Of a DNA stretch of 64,000 nucleotides, positions 22,768 through 35,204 are shown piece by piece. Origin of the DNA: Smallanthus sonchifolius (taxonomy: Eukaryota; Streptophyta; Magnoliopsida; Asterales; Asteraceae); assembly GCA_023525975.1 (NCBI GenBank), contig CM042029.1, positions 84,426,849-84,490,848 on the forward strand, in the 5' to 3' direction. The position numbers and the translations under genes were made by a program. Under the pieces are notes generated by a model that had not been told where the DNA came from, did no database searches, and saw only the letters and a program-made list of their open reading frames with translations. Numbering within the stretch: the stretch's first letter is position 1; each line of letters begins with the position of its first letter.

Positions 22768-23275
22768 GAAGAAGGTGGCTTTCTTTGTCTGATCAACTTT
22801 TAGTTAAGGAAAGTATGTATTATTCATTTCATATGATAATGTTTAAAAAACTATATACCATGGAAATACAAATCTTATTGTTGGAAACCAAGTCTAAGAA
22901 TATGGAATTTAATCTCAAAAGATCGACTCTTTCTTGTTTATTATAATTCTTGACTTACAATTTTATGGACCCTAACCATCTATTTATACTAAATAAACCA
23001 TACTAATCCTACTCAAATACTACTCTCAATTATAATCTAATACTAACTCTAACAAACTGATAGATAAATATAACTTTATCTAAACATTCAAACTATTAAT
23101 TAATACTAATTAATTAACTAGTTTCGGATCACCCATTCAACTTTCACGTTCTTCCAAACCGACTCATCTTTCTTTCATAAAATCAAGATTAACTCTTTCA
23201 TTTACCTCTTGTGATGTGCTTTCTAATCTTACTTTGGTTTTGTTATTTGTTACATGTTACTCTTAATATAATGGA
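22415..23275. other. AT-rich intergenic sequence with an (AAT)n microsatellite
   Basis: A 12-unit (taa/aat)n run lies at 22732-22767; frames crossing it give poly-Asn or poly-Ile and are not genes. Nothing else is recognisable. Confidence 0.6.
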
Positions 23276-23628
23276 ATTGGATTTTAATAATTCAAACTAT
23301 AACTCATTGGCTTATAATAATTAATATTAACAGTTTGTCTGATAATAATCCTAACTTTCACTTTTATTGCCAAGGGCAGTCACAATATCATAATTATCAT
23401 AAATTTATACTCGATTTCACTTATATGTTTCTCCATTTCATTCAAAATCATCATTTTGAGCGACAACAATTGTAAATCGAGTGTGAATCTATGATAATTA
23501 TGCTACTAGTGACTGCCCTTAACAACAAAAGTGAAAATTGAAACTATCACCAATCAACTATTAGTATGAATTATTAACGCCTTATCGACAAATGAGTTAT
23601 AGTTTGTATTATTAAAATCCAATTTGCA
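23276..23628. mobile_element. MITE, family A copy 1
   Basis: Long inverted ends: ttggattttaataattcaaa at the left pairs with the complement of ttattaaaatccaa at the right, continuing through aactataactcatt. An inner pair (tttcacttttattgccaagg / cccttaacaacaaaagtgaa) extends the fold. The core cattcaaaatcatcattttg is shared with the copy at 54208-54557. Confidence 0.75.
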
Positions 23629-23827
23629 TAATATAGTTCAATTTTCAAAAAAAATGTCACATGACATGTTAGCGTGTTCAAGAAAGGAATAGGACCAGGT
23701 TTATAGTAATGAACCGAATTATATTGCAAGAAAAACTAACTGAAAGTTTAGTTGTTATCGTCAAACATAAAAAAAAAATTGTTTATGCCGATGATAACAA
23801 GTTTGGTTTGAATATATAAAAAATTTG

Positions 23828-23911
23828 TTTTTGTCCCTTTCTAAATAGTGTTTGGTTTAGTGCTTCAATACATTTTGTCCCTTTCTAAATAGTGTTCGGT
23901 TTAGTGCTTCA
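23828..23911 (+). repeat. Two tandem 45-bp repeats
   Basis: The 39-bp block starting ttttgtccctttctaaatag recurs 45 bp later with one change (gtttgg to gttcgg). Confidence 0.9.
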
Positions 23912-24150
23912 CGAAACTTACTGATAATAAAATTTTTAATTTAATATAGAATTAACGTTTGCTTCTTTTAACAAGGAACATAGATCCATTTAATTTTCAT
24001 ACCATGTTGTTTCATAAATAATCATGTTCCATTAGCTATTTTAGCCGACTAATATTAATCTCAAAATTATGAGAAGTGCCTTTTAAAAAAACCATTACAC
24101 TTGGAGTCCTTTTTTTTCAAAAAAATTATCATGGATTGAGTCCTTTCTAC

Positions 24151-24828
24151 GAGCATTCTCAGCCCGTTCTTTATATCTCGTGTCCTTATCCTTATAATTA
24201 CACTAAAAACACTACTTTTTCTACATTTTATCTCTCTTTATCCTTATCCTTATAATTATATTAAAAACCACTACTTTTATTCTTATATATACAAAAACCT
24301 TATATCTTTTCTCTCTCCTTCACTCACAACCACTTTAAACCACTCCTTAAAATATACAAAATTCACTCACATAATTATACCAAACGCAATGTTTTGAAAC
24401 CCGGACCGGACCGGCCGGTCGGACCGGGAACCGGTGGTCTGGCCGGTCCGGTTACATGTGTTGAACCGTTTCTGCAGCGAACCGGTGGTCGGACCGGTTG
24501 AACCGGCGGTCGGACCGGAAACCGGGTGGTCGGACCGGTTGAACCGCTTGACTATTTTTTTTTTTTTTTTTTTAATCTTTTTTAAGTCTCTTGGCTTCTT
24601 ATTTCGTAGGTAATTGTTAGTTTAAAATTATTTGAATTGACTTGTTGGTGGTTTTTGAAAGGATTAAAAGCTATTTAGACCGATATATTTTTATAATATT
24701 TATGACGTCGTCCGGTTCTTAAATCCGGTCAGACCGGTCGGACCGGTCCGACCAGTGGACCGGTAAGGAGACCGGTTCGACGTCCGGTCCGGTTCTGAAA
24801 ACATTGACCAAACGGGTTGTGAATGCTC
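24151..24828. mobile_element. MITE interrupted by a second MITE
   Basis: Inverted ends gagcattctcagcccgtt (24151) and aacgggttgtgaatgctc (ending 24828), flanked by TAC on both sides. The 3-bp duplication fits PIF/Harbinger (Tourist-like) elements, although TAC is not the usual TWA. The hAT-type MITE at 24387-24806 is inserted inside it near its right end. Confidence 0.65.
24387..24806. mobile_element. hAT-type MITE rich in CCGGACCGG motifs
   Basis: Starts caatgttttgaaacccggac and ends ggttctgaaaacattg. It is flanked by an exact 8-bp target duplication ACCAAACG (24379-24386 and 24807-24814). The two ends carry dense, GC-rich ccggaccggtcgg-type repeats in both orientations, separated by an AT-rich centre with a poly(T) run at 24547. 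Confidence 0.85.
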
Positions 24829-25360
24829 TACTAACATGATTACTTTTTCTGTTAACTTTTTAAAGAAATTACCAAAATACCCTTATATTTACTTCCCTTT
24901 TTATTTTCTTTCTTCCTTTTTTTTCTTTTTTAGGAAGGCAATGATAAATAAATACTATTTTTAAAAGAAAAAAGGTTGTGTGAAACTTTGCCATTATTAG
25001 GGTTCCTAAAATAAAGAAGTATGGTAGTAGGAAATTATACCTTTAGTCCACGTGGTTTTTTTAAAATATGGCTTAAGTCAAGGTAATTAAAAATTAATTA
25101 TAAAAGTTTAGTAAAGAGTTTATAACTTTATATCCGTCAAATATTTTGAAGATGGTAAACTTGGTTTAAACCAAACCTAAGCCCTAAAAATGATTAGAAG
25201 CTTTAAGGTTTGAATTTTGATAGTGGCATCCGTCACTATCCAAACACCAAATTTTAAGAAATTTTTGTCATAAATATTTATTAATATTAAATTTTATGGG
25301 TCATTAAAAGCTTTTTTATTTACGTGGATAAACTCTTATGCGTCCATCTCAACAAAATGT
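24829..25360. other. AT-rich intergenic sequence
   Basis: No gene or structured repeat seen. Confidence 0.6.
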
Positions 25361-25626
25361 ATTACAATAAACTTATAAACGAGTCGAGTTGAGCTCGATT
25401 TAGCAAAGTTTAAGTTTTAGCTTGACTCGTTTAATTTGACACAGTTTAAGCTTGTGGGCGTCTTATTTCAAGCTCTATATCCAAAACTTGTGTTCGGCTC
25501 GTGAGTACTTTTTTAGGCTCGGACTCGACTCATTTATTAGTCATTAATCATTTATTTACTCCACGTACAGTTATATTATACATGTAGCATAATATACTAT
25601 TTACTTGTTTTTATCATATTGATTTT

Positions 25627-27698
25627 GTAGGATTAGGTTCAAGTAAAAAAAGTTTTAATTGTAAGAAGGGTGAGAAGGATTTAGGGTCATTAGATCAAAT
25701 TATAGAAATATTTAATGGTTGAGATTAAATTGTATGAGAAAAAGTTGTTAAAAGGGTATTTTAGTCTTGGCCACTTTTGTTGACTTTTATCAAGTTCCCC
25801 CCTCATTTTTAAAGGTTCATAACTTTTACATACGACATTATTTTTTCAAAAAAATTACACCATAAAAACGAGCGTTTTTTTATCTTTAAAACGAGTATAG
25901 TGTCGTTATAAACAAAAACGAATTTTTTTTTACGTTTTCCAGCTCATTGTGTAATTAGTCAGATCAATGTGTAATACAAGTTCATTGTGTGATACAAGTT
26001 CAATGTGTAATACAAGTTCATTGTATTATATGTATTTATCATTGTGTTTTACGTTTTCCAGCTCATTGTGTAATTAGTCAGGTCATTGTGTAATACAAGT
26101 TCATCGTGTAATACAAATTCATTGTGTAATACAAGTTCATTGTGTAATACCACGTCTGGTCATTGTGTAATACAAGTTCATTGTGTAATACAAGTTCATT
26201 GTTAGTCAGGTCATTGTGTAATTAGTCAGGTCACTGTGTAATACAAGTTCATTGTGTAATACAAGTTCATTGTGTTATATAAGTTCAATGTGTAATACAA
26301 GTTCATTGTGTTATATGTATTTATTATTATGTTTTACGTTTTCCAGCTCATTGTGTATTACAAGTTCATTGTGTATTACAAGATCATTGTGTAATACGAG
26401 TTCATTGTGTAATACAAGTTCATTGTGTAATACCACGTCTGGTCATTGTGTAATACAAGTTCATTGTGTAATACAAGTTCATTGTGTAATAAGTCAAGTC
26501 ATTGCGTAATACAAGTTCATTGTGTAATACAAGTTCATTGTGTAATACCACGTCTGGTCATTGTGTAATACAAGTTCATTGTGTTATATGTATTTATCAT
26601 TGTGTTATATGTATTTATCATTGTGTTTTACATTTTTCAGCTCATTGTGTAGTTAGTCAGGTCATTGTGTAATACAAGTTCATCGTGTAATACAAGTTCA
26701 TTGTGTAATACCACGTCTGGTCATTGTGTAATACAAGTTCATTGTGTAATACAAGTTCATTGTTAGTCAGGTCATTGTGTAATTAGTCAGGTCACTGTGT
26801 AATACAAGTTCATTGTGTAATACAAGTTCATTGTGTTATACAACTTCAATGTGTAATACAAGTTCATTGTGTTATATGTATTTATCATTGTGTTTTACGT
26901 TTTCCAGCTCATTATGTAGTTAGTCATGTCATTATGTATTACAAGTTCATTGTGTAATACGAGTTCATTGTGTAATACAAGTTCATTGTGTAATACTATG
27001 TCTGGTTATTGTGTAATACAAGTTCATTGTGTAATTAGTCAAGTCATTGTGTAATTAGTCAGGTCATTGTGTAATACAAGTTCATTGTGTTATACAAGTT
27101 CAATGTGTAATACAAGTTCATTGTGTTATATGTATTTATCATTGTGTTTTACGTTTTCCAGCTCATTGTGTAGTTAGTCAGGTCATTGTGTAATACAAGT
27201 TAATCGTGTAATACAAGTTCATTGTGTAATACCACATCTGGTCATTGTGTAATACAAGTTCATTATGTAATTAGTCAAGTCATTGTGTAATACAGGTTCA
27301 TTGTGTAATTAGTCAGGTCATTGTGTAATACAAGTTCATTGTGTCAAATATTTTTCATCATTGTGTTATATGTTTTCATCATTGTGTTTTACGTTTTCCA
27401 ACTCATTGTGTAATTCGCTCAAATATGTCAGGTCATTGTATAATATCAGTTCATTGTGTAATATCAGGTCTGATCATTGTGTAATATCAGACCTTGTATT
27501 ACACATTGACCTGGTGTATTACACATTGACCTGGTGTATTACACATTGACCTGGTATATTACACATTGACCTGGTATATTACACATTGACCATTATGCCC
27601 TCTCTTTAAAAACAATAAAATGACACATGTCAAGCTTAAAATCCTTCTTACCCTTCTTATTTTTAAAACCCTTTTTACTATAACCTAACCCTAATTTT
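25627..27698. mobile_element. Element with ~60-bp inverted ends enclosing a minisatellite
   Basis: The left end gtaggattaggttcaagtaa... with gtaagaagggtgagaaggat is matched, inverted, by atccttcttacccttcttat ... ttactataacctaacccta at 27635-27698 (roughly 80% over ~60 bp). Nearly everything between is the tandem array listed next. No coding sequence. No superfamily could be assigned and no target duplication was confirmed. Confidence 0.55.
25940..27595. repeat. 1.65-kb minisatellite, unit ttcattgtgtaatacaag
   Basis: An 18-bp unit recurs dozens of times, mixed with variants (gtaattagtcaggtcattgt, ttatatgtatttatcattgt, taccacgtctggtcattgtg). A longer block starting tacgttttccagctcattgt repeats every few hundred bases, giving a higher-order structure. 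From about 27490 the unit runs in the opposite orientation (tattacacattgacctgg, five copies), with the turn marked by ggtctga...tatcagacc. No CRISPR-like spacers. Confidence 0.9.
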
Positions 27699-27712
27699 GT
27701 AATATATACTCA

Positions 27713-28156
27713 CTAGGTTAAAATCTTATATATTACGCGGGTTGAATAAATAAAATGTTATATACTTTGTAATAAAAATTTTATATTTTTAAAAACCCGT
27801 GTAATACACGGGTTGAATAAACCGGTATATTACATCGATTGAACTATTTATAATTAAATAATAAGTATCTGTAAATAGATTTATATTAAAAATCTAAAAA
27901 TAATTTTTTTTAATATCATTATTCAATATGAGAGAGAGAAGCAGAAAAAAAAATGATACAAATGAACCAGAAAGTGACACGTGTTCATAGAATTTTTTTA
28001 TTAATATAAAGATTATTATTTGATATTATTATTTAATAGGAGAGAAACAGAAAAATTAATGTTTAATAGGAGAAAGAAGCGGGAAATAAAGATGAGGAGG
28101 AGTAACCATAGAGTGACACGTGTCCCTCGTGGTTTTCCTTTATTATATAGTATAGA
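27713..28156 (-). mobile_element. Non-autonomous Helitron
   Basis: On the minus strand it starts TCTATACTATATAATAAAGG after a host A (28157) and ends in CTAG before a host T (27712). Two hairpin-forming blocks of the form AACCCGTGTAATACACGGGTT type lie near the 3' end, the outer one degraded. The gacacgtgtc block near the 5' end is shared with other copies here. Confidence 0.8.
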
Positions 28157-28290
28157 TTATATTTTTATTAAATGAACTTTAGTTTAGGTTCAAGCCCGGC
28201 TTGAGTTTATCTAAATACGACTTGATTCAAACTTTTAATGAACCAATACAAAGTAGTTTACGTGGAATCGACTTGTTTACACTCTAATTG

Positions 28291-28934
28291 TGAATTTTGT
28301 ATAACTTCTTGTTTTAATAATTTTACTGGTTACTTATTATTGAAGTACAAACAAAAGTATTATATTCTTTTGAAGAATTCTTCTTAGTTTTCTTTATAAT
28401 AATAAGATCAAAATAAATAATAAAATGTATAATTAAATAGATACAAAAGGAAGACAAATATCATCTAATTTATAGTTTTCTAAGGCAAGTTGGAACTATA
28501 AATTGTAACCGTACAAACAACAAATTGACAAATTGTTTACAATAATAATGATAAAAAACAATCATCTCCACTCCCAAACTTCTTCCAATGTCATCATTTA
28601 CCGCAGAACTAACCATGGTGTGCCTGAGCTAGTTGCCCAATTGACCAATTTGACAAGTGGCTGGATTTTGGAGGACTTGTCCTCATTCTAAGCATGAACG
28701 AATTTTATTCGGTTCCTCCAATTTCATAGGACCCATAAAGTCATCCATGCGCGAGTTATCATGAAGAGCTGATTCAAGAATCAACAGATTCGTACCGGGA
28801 CCAATGAGATAAATGCAAGTGGGTTACAAAGAGGTTCAACTTAAAACAAACATAAATTTCAATCTATCTAGAGCTACGGACCTGTAAAATATGTATGAAA
28901 ATGATGTAACATGTCAGACGTTGTGAGGAATGGA
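28291..28934. other. Intergenic sequence
   Basis: An antisense open stretch near 28830-28690 (with ILESALHDNSRMDDFMGPMK) looks protein-like but has no recognisable family or splice context. Nothing else supported. Confidence 0.45.
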
Positions 28935-29141
28935 CAGTGGCGGAGCATGAAAACAAACGCAGGGGGGACCGCTATTTTTTTTCCTATCAAGGGGGCCCGT
29001 AACTATAAAACTTTCGGCCGAATACGTATAAATTAACACTACTTAGCAAAAAATCGGTCGAATACGTATATATTAACACTTCTGAGCGAAAAATCGGGAG
29101 GGGCCGGGGCCCCCTCGGGCCCTCACCATCCTCTGCCCATG
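28935..29141. mobile_element. hAT-type MITE
   Basis: Flanked by an exact 8-bp duplication GGAATGGA (28927-28934 and 29142-29149). The ends cagtggcggagcatg and catcctctgcccatg pair as imperfect inverted repeats. Internally it has two direct copies of ggtcgaatacgtat-type sequence. Confidence 0.8.
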
Positions 29142-31100
29142 GGAATGGACATAGATGCTCTACCCGACTCTTGGACCCAAATTCGCTCATTTAGTACGTT
29201 TTCCCTAAATTTCATGACTTTGATTGTTTTCATTTGACTGTAAAAACGCATGAATCATGAATTCATTAATTCACTCAAAGTAATTTAACTTTAATTCTAA
29301 ATTATCAATTTTTATTTCTCAAGATTCGAAAACTACGAGCAAAAAGAGACTTACTTGATGTATTAGACTTTCTCATTTAAAGGTACATCTATTTTCTCTT
29401 AAAATGTGTATTCTTCCCTTTGTGCTTTCGTTTCACCTCAAATCATGACATGCTTTAGTAGACCATTTCCACTGTCCAAAAAAATATACGTCAAAAAATT
29501 ATTGAATGAGATTAGTAGATATTCACGTAGTTTTAATATATAAAATATAATAAATTGATTTATATACCATAACACAAAACATTTCAATTTAGCATATGTG
29601 GTGAAGTATTTAAGCTTTATAGTGCCACATGTCGTTCATAAACATGGTTTTTAATAAAAACTAAACTCATTAAAAGCTTTATGCCCATTAATTTTTGTAT
29701 AACCCAATTGTTTACTTTGTTGGAGAAAAAAGTGTATTCTCATGCTTAAGCTTGTGTGCACGCGTCACTACTAAAAATGAGTTTTGAGAAGATCCATCAA
29801 AACTTCTCAACTAATTAAAATACCTATTAATTTAATTAATATTGTCACTTTCAAAAAATATTTTTGAAAAACTTCCCATCATGGGATGCAAGTTTTAGGT
29901 ACACTAACTTGTACCACCATACATTACCATCTCTACTTTTTCATCTTTCATCATCCTCCACTTAACCAACCCTAGATTGTATTTTTAGTTTTCATCTTAG
30001 GTAGAATGCTAATGGGTATGAGTTCATGTTTATATTTAATAATATTCTTTGGTTTAATAACATGTCTTCTTCTTTTTTATCAGTTTTCTCGCATCACATA
30101 CTCTTTTCTCTCGACGATTGAAGACAATTTTCCCCATCAAAACTATGAAGTTGTCGATAATAACTTTGCAAGTTTAATTTAATGTTGTAATCGATGATGT
30201 TTCGGTTTGACATTTTGTTCAAGAATTTTGTAATACGATAATTATGGTTTTGTGAAATTTTCACCTTTACGTAGTGTTATTATGTACTTGTCAATAAAAA
30301 GTAGAATAATCGTCATATTATTTATGTTCGCACAACATTTCTTCATATTTTGTCTATGAGAAAAGTAGCATGGGTTATTATATAATTTTATGGACTCTTT
30401 TAATTTGTAGAATGTAGAGCTTATTCGTTTATTACACGAGTGTTAAAGTGAAAAATGTGATTTGAAGTATGCATCAAAACAAATTGCAACAATGAATTAA
30501 ATTAGTAAAGTTAAACAAATTACAATAGTGCAGACTTGTTAAAAACTTTGTTTTTTAAAAGAAAAAAAAATACACAACGAGACTTATGTCAATTTAAAGA
30601 GCATAGAAATTTGGATTCGATAAAACCAAGGGCCAGATTTTCTTCCTAACACTTCTTATAAGAAAACATACTTTTACAACATGAGAGAGAATAGGAAGGA
30701 ACTATAAAATCCACCATCTGGTGTCTATAGGTTTGATTCCCATTTTTTATTTCTAAACTATCGACCAAACAAATTTCATAAGTATTAATCTAGGTCCTTC
30801 ATTCTTAAACCCATAGCCAAACACTCTTATTCTTCTTTTTCCATTCTTTTAATTTCCTCCTATCTCATCTTGACATTACAAAGTGTCCGAATATATTGTT
30901 CCTTCACTTCAAGTTCCTTGTGTGTTTTGCGTGTTGTGGTAATTTTCTTATTTGTCATATTCACTCATTATAGATGGTGCATTTAGAATATTATTAGCAT
31001 AAAAAACATGCATTGCATTGTTTGGTTGACTTTGTGGTTAAAAAGTCCACCCCTTTCATGTGATAGTGAACATAAAAAAAACGTAATAACAACATACTCA
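29142..31100. other. AT-rich intergenic sequence
   Basis: About 2 kb with no supported gene, repeat or element end. A cactactaaaaat at 29768 is CACTA-like but has no matching end. Confidence 0.55.
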
Positions 31101-31109
31101 GTAAAATCT

Positions 31110-31520
31110 CATCAATAGCAAAGCTATTGATAGGGTCTAAGAAGGGTGCGATCTAGATAAACCATATTTCCTGGGGACCCCTCTGCACTCAAGACTATCT
31201 CAAATCAGACGATATTGTACACCTTTTCAAGGTCAATGAGCACCATATATAGATCATGCTTCTTTTCTCTATACTTTTTCATCAATCTCCTTAAAATATG
31301 TATCGCATCTGTAGTGAACCTCCTTGGCATGCAACAATTTGGTTAACCGAAACATTAGTTTCCCGTCTAATATAATTCTAGTCTCAATAATTCTTCCCTG
31401 TAATTTCATAGGATGACTTAGCAACTTAATTCCCGTATAGTTTTCACAACATTGAGTATCTTCTTTGTTCTTATAAAGAGGGACCACGACATTACTCCTC
31501 CACTGATCTGAAATCTTACC
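31110..31520 (-). pseudogene. LINE reverse transcriptase fragment
   Basis: The minus-strand frame contains VPLYKNKEDTQCCENYTGIK followed by LLSHPMKL..RIIETRI, the conserved start of the non-LTR (LINE) reverse transcriptase domain in plants; downstream frames hold further degraded pieces with stops. No endonuclease and no YxDD box are present. Inactive relic. Confidence 0.75.
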
Positions 31521-32440
31521 AGTTTTAAAAATAATAATAGAACACTAGTATACTTAATCATCCTTCATTTTTCTTGAACGGTTTGAGATTTTTGCCTATG
31601 ACCATCTCTTAGAAAAAAAAATGTATGGATAGATTCATTTGAGATAAAACATTATGCGAATTAAAATACCAAAAGAGAAATAAATTTAAGTGGTGATAAT
31701 AAACTTAAGAAAACATGAACTAGTTAAACTTACTTAATTACTATTTACTTAGTTACTTTGATTGATTAATAAATTATAAAGAGACTTGGAGCATTGTCCA
31801 AACATTTAGAACCACAAAAAAAATTCCCTTGTCAAAATAAAGCTACTCATTATTTATTCTCAAGTCAAAACTTCATGAAGTCTCTCCTCTAATAGTGGTT
31901 AATGCTCTCAACTGTATACTTTTTCATTCAAATTTCATTTTGATTTTGACCTTAGCCAAATAGCTAGCGTCACAAACAAGATGTGATTAGAGTTAGAACG
32001 AATTCAACGAGAGAATCAAAACAATTTACTTTGCACCACTGTGTCATGTGAGTGTCGCATCACTCTCAATTTCACTTCATCAAAGAAATACTCCATTATA
32101 TGCTTCACTCTAAAAAAAATCAGATAAACCTTCACAAAAATCAACAAGACTGGCTGAGGTTTGAGCATGGAACGGAATATAGGGACAATTTTTTGTTGCC
32201 GGTGGTCTGTGACGGATTTGAGTCAATTTTTTTTTTTGGATTTATGGGGTATTTTTTAAAACCATTACGTTTATAGGTGAATTTTGAAACATTTTTTATT
32301 TGTGGGTGGTCCACTGGTTAAGTCTGCTGGTGGTGAAAGTGGACCCAACCGATTTTCCTTTTCTCCGTCACCGGAGTTTATAGTTTCTGGGCTACAAATT
32401 CATAAATCTTGATGTGAAGATCATACCTAGTTTGATCAAA
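31521..32440. other. Intergenic sequence
   Basis: No gene supported; frames are short and of low complexity. Confidence 0.55.
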
Positions 32441-32451
32441 TTTAATGTGAT

Positions 32452-32563
32452 TTTTTTAACGACAAACGTTACAAACTATTCCCTTGCTCAGGTTTAAACC
32501 TAAAACATTCCCTTTAAAAGGTATATGTCTCTACCAAGTGAGCTAGCCCTAAATTAGCTCAAA
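32452..32563 (-). mobile_element. tRNA-derived SINE
   Basis: On the minus strand: box A tagctcacttggtagag, box B ggtttaaacct, and an A-rich 3' end (gttaaaaaaa). Approximate target duplication ttaatgtgat / ttaatatgat at 32442-32451 and 32565-32574. Confidence 0.7.
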
Positions 32564-32574
32564 GTTAATATGAT

Positions 32575-33770
32575 AAGGTTAATTTTGTTTGAAAAATATA
32601 ATATCCTTTAAGATAAATCTCAATAAAGAAAGGAGATTCAACATAGGATGCACACGTAGCTAATTAAGTAAGTTCATTCTATAATGATTATGATAACTAC
32701 CCTATTTACCTTTAATTGATTATGTTAATTAACCAATTGCTTAGCAGAATAGCTTTAAGGACTAAGGTTATAGCCACTAATTATTTCTTCATATTTTATT
32801 ACTTATTCCTCTAGAAGGTGACAAAGTATTTGAAGCCACAAAGCTTCAAATTAAATATTCTCAAAGTGCGTAATGTATCTACTTATCGTCATAGATGAAT
32901 CTTATTCAACAAATAAGTCGTGTGATTCTAAATTCTGATGATAAATTCCACAGTGTGAAACACACTATCGAATTATACGATCAAAAGTTCACAATCATGT
33001 AAATTTAACTCGAATGTTAATGGGAATCTGAACTCTAGATGGAATGATCATAAGACAAATCAATATACTTTCTGTTTTTTTTTTTTTTTTGACAATTTTC
33101 TTTTAATAATTTCTTGAACATAAAAAGCAGCATACATTCAATTGCAAAACGATTTGATTGTTTCTTTGTTTTCACATATTTTATAGATATTTTTATAAAA
33201 TGGATTTGATTTGATTACAAATTATCTCTTTATAGAATTAACTTGTCAGTCGATTTCCTTTGTGTTGCTTCTACCGATTCATTTGCTAAGATAAATACTT
33301 GTCAAATGACTTTTATGAGAAAAACAAGCAAGTATGATTTTTTATGTGCAAAAATTTGTTGAGAAACTTATATGAGAAAAAAACCATAGTATCTTGGTTG
33401 TTATGTGAAAAAATTAAAAATTGTTGAATAACTTTTAGAAGAAAAAAAACATAAATTAAATTGATTTTTATGGTATTTGTTCTTCATAATGAATAAAAGA
33501 ATGTGAACCGTAGATGGAATAATCTTAATGAATAAAAGAAATAGAATGATGTACCAAGTTAATTTACTTTATCGAAGATTTCACACGATATTAATCAAGT
33601 TTTTTAAGTGTTTTTTTTAAAATCTTTCATTTTTTTTAAATCACTCAAGGTGTTTCAGTATTGTAAAATTTTTCTTATACATAAGAAAAAAATCTTGATA
33701 CGTGTGGAAGGGGATTAGTTAGGTTTACATGTAAGAATTTCTTTATTCCTTTTTTCATCAAATTTATAAA
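32575..33770. other. AT-rich intergenic sequence
   Basis: No gene supported. A poly(T) run at about 33078. Confidence 0.55.
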
Positions 33771-34147
33771 TCCTTATTAAATAAATGAATTAATTTATCT
33801 GTCACCTGTCGATTTCTAATGATGTCTAGATTTTTGTTTCCCGTCTCTCTCTTTTCTATTAAATAACACTCTCATATTAAATAATAATTAAATATTTAAA
33901 ATTTATTCTGTTATATTATTAAAACTTACTAAACATCTAATATTAAATTACAATTTATAATTCTTAAATCTTCATTATTGTTATTTATAATTATTAAATC
34001 TTATTATTTGTTATTTATAATTTTTAAATCTTCATTATTTCTTATATCACCAATGGCAGATGACATCCAACATACAAATCTTCATAAAAGTTATTAGTTT
34101 ACAAGTTATATTTATTGAACCCGTATAACACATGAGTTTCTAACTTA
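33771..34147 (+). mobile_element. Degenerate Helitron
   Basis: Starts TCCTTATTAAATAAATG after a host A. It has the ttcccgtctctctcttttctattaaataa interior seen (reversed) in the other copies, and ends in a decayed hairpin acccgtataacacatgagtt. The terminal CTAG is replaced (ctta), so the end is uncertain. Confidence 0.45.
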
Positions 34148-34330
34148 CTAAACGTTAAAAAGTTACATAGCCGTATTGTTTAGATATTAATCTAACATAC
34201 ATGTTTGTATAAACAGATTTAAGATGGTTTATATACATGTTTGAATAACTTCCAACCCATTTGATGTGTTTTAGAATAAACTTCACCCGTTCGATATTTA
34301 ATATAATTCAAATCAACATATTCTATTTTT

Positions 34331-34443
34331 TAACAACAATACCGCTTATTTAGGGGCCCCTAAACCACTCCTAATCAGGTTTGAACCTGGATGATCTCTA
34401 AAGAGTCTTTGACTCTTATCACCGGGCTACAAACCCAAGTGGC
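34331..34443 (-). mobile_element. tRNA-derived SINE
   Basis: On the minus strand: gccacttgggtttgtagcccggtgataagag (box A region) and box B aggttcaaacct, ending in gttaaaaaatag. Flanks aacatattctatttt and aacatatttctaatt suggest an imperfect target duplication. Confidence 0.65.
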
Positions 34444-34838
34444 GAACATATTTCTAATTAAATGAGTCAAAATCAACCTATTTTCTCAAACTGAAAGCAA
34501 CTAAAATCTTGGATTGATTGATAATAAATTGTTGAAAAATCAATTGTACATCTTGTAGAAGTTGATATGAGAAAATACCATGGTAACTTGCTATATTCAA
34601 ATATCCAGAGCTAACAAGCATCAAAGCCTATAAACAAACACAGAACACATTGTGTTGACTATTTATCACAGTTGGCTTTCTATGTACTGACTGCTATATC
34701 TTTCCAAACTTTAAAATTTGATTTCACACAAATATACAGGTCCTTCCATTAACAACCCAAACTTTCTTCATGTAATTCATGTCGTCCACCTGCAAATGAA
34801 ACAATGTAATGAAAAACCCTCCTTTAATTAAGTTGAAA

Positions 34839-35026
34839 CCGTTGGCCATCTGGTGCAATGGTAGCCCTAAGGCCTCCCATAGTGGAGATCTTGGGTTCGA
34901 ATCCTGGCCACAGCAAAAAAGGGGTATGTGGCCAGGTCAGGGGTTCCTCCTGGGGTGGGCTGCCCTGGATATTCTAGGTGTTGCCCTAGGGAGACTCAAT
35001 TATGATGTTGCCGTTCAAAAATAAAA
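34839..35026 (+). mobile_element. tRNA-derived SINE with perfect target duplication
   Basis: Head with box A tggtgcaatggtagcc and box B gggttcgaatcc, a GC-rich body and an A-rich tail. A 13-bp duplication aattaagttgaaa is exact at 34826-34838 and 35027-35039. Length 188 bp; the perfect duplication indicates a fairly recent insertion. Confidence 0.85.
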
Positions 35027-35204
35027 AATTAAGTTGAAAAGGAAGCAAAAATTAGTCATATCTACAAAAGAATACAAAATTAGACTCGGTTTTCGAGAAA
35101 GCGTACACCCATAGTAGCTTAGAGACCTCTTACACAAGCATTATGTTATCGGTAGGGTACTATTACGATTATTAATACTTTCTGTCTTGCTGCTTATTTC
35201 TAGA

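Larger units (their letters stand above)
25376..28290. mobile_element. Possible old hAT-like MITE split by later insertions
   Basis: The left edge aaacgagtcgagttgagctcg and the right edge tggaatcgacttgtttacactct resemble inverted ends of a common plant hAT-type family (compare gtgtaaacgagccgag at 63450). Between them lie the minisatellite element and a Helitron. No target duplication was confirmed. Confidence 0.35.

Noticed and set aside
22532..22946. Frames through the (AAT)n run
   Set aside because: Coding signal comes only from the microsatellite (poly-Asn / poly-Ile).
25940..27595. CRISPR-like array
   Set aside because: Units are contiguous and degenerate with no unique spacers, in a plant genome; it is a minisatellite. 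The frames at 26252 and 27361 are repeat translations.
28640..28830. Antisense exon-like stretch (ILESALHDNSRMDDFMGPMK)
   Set aside because: Protein-like but short, without family, splice signals or neighbouring exons.
29768..29800. CACTA-like terminus cactactaaaaatgag
   Set aside because: No subterminal repeats or matching opposite end nearby.
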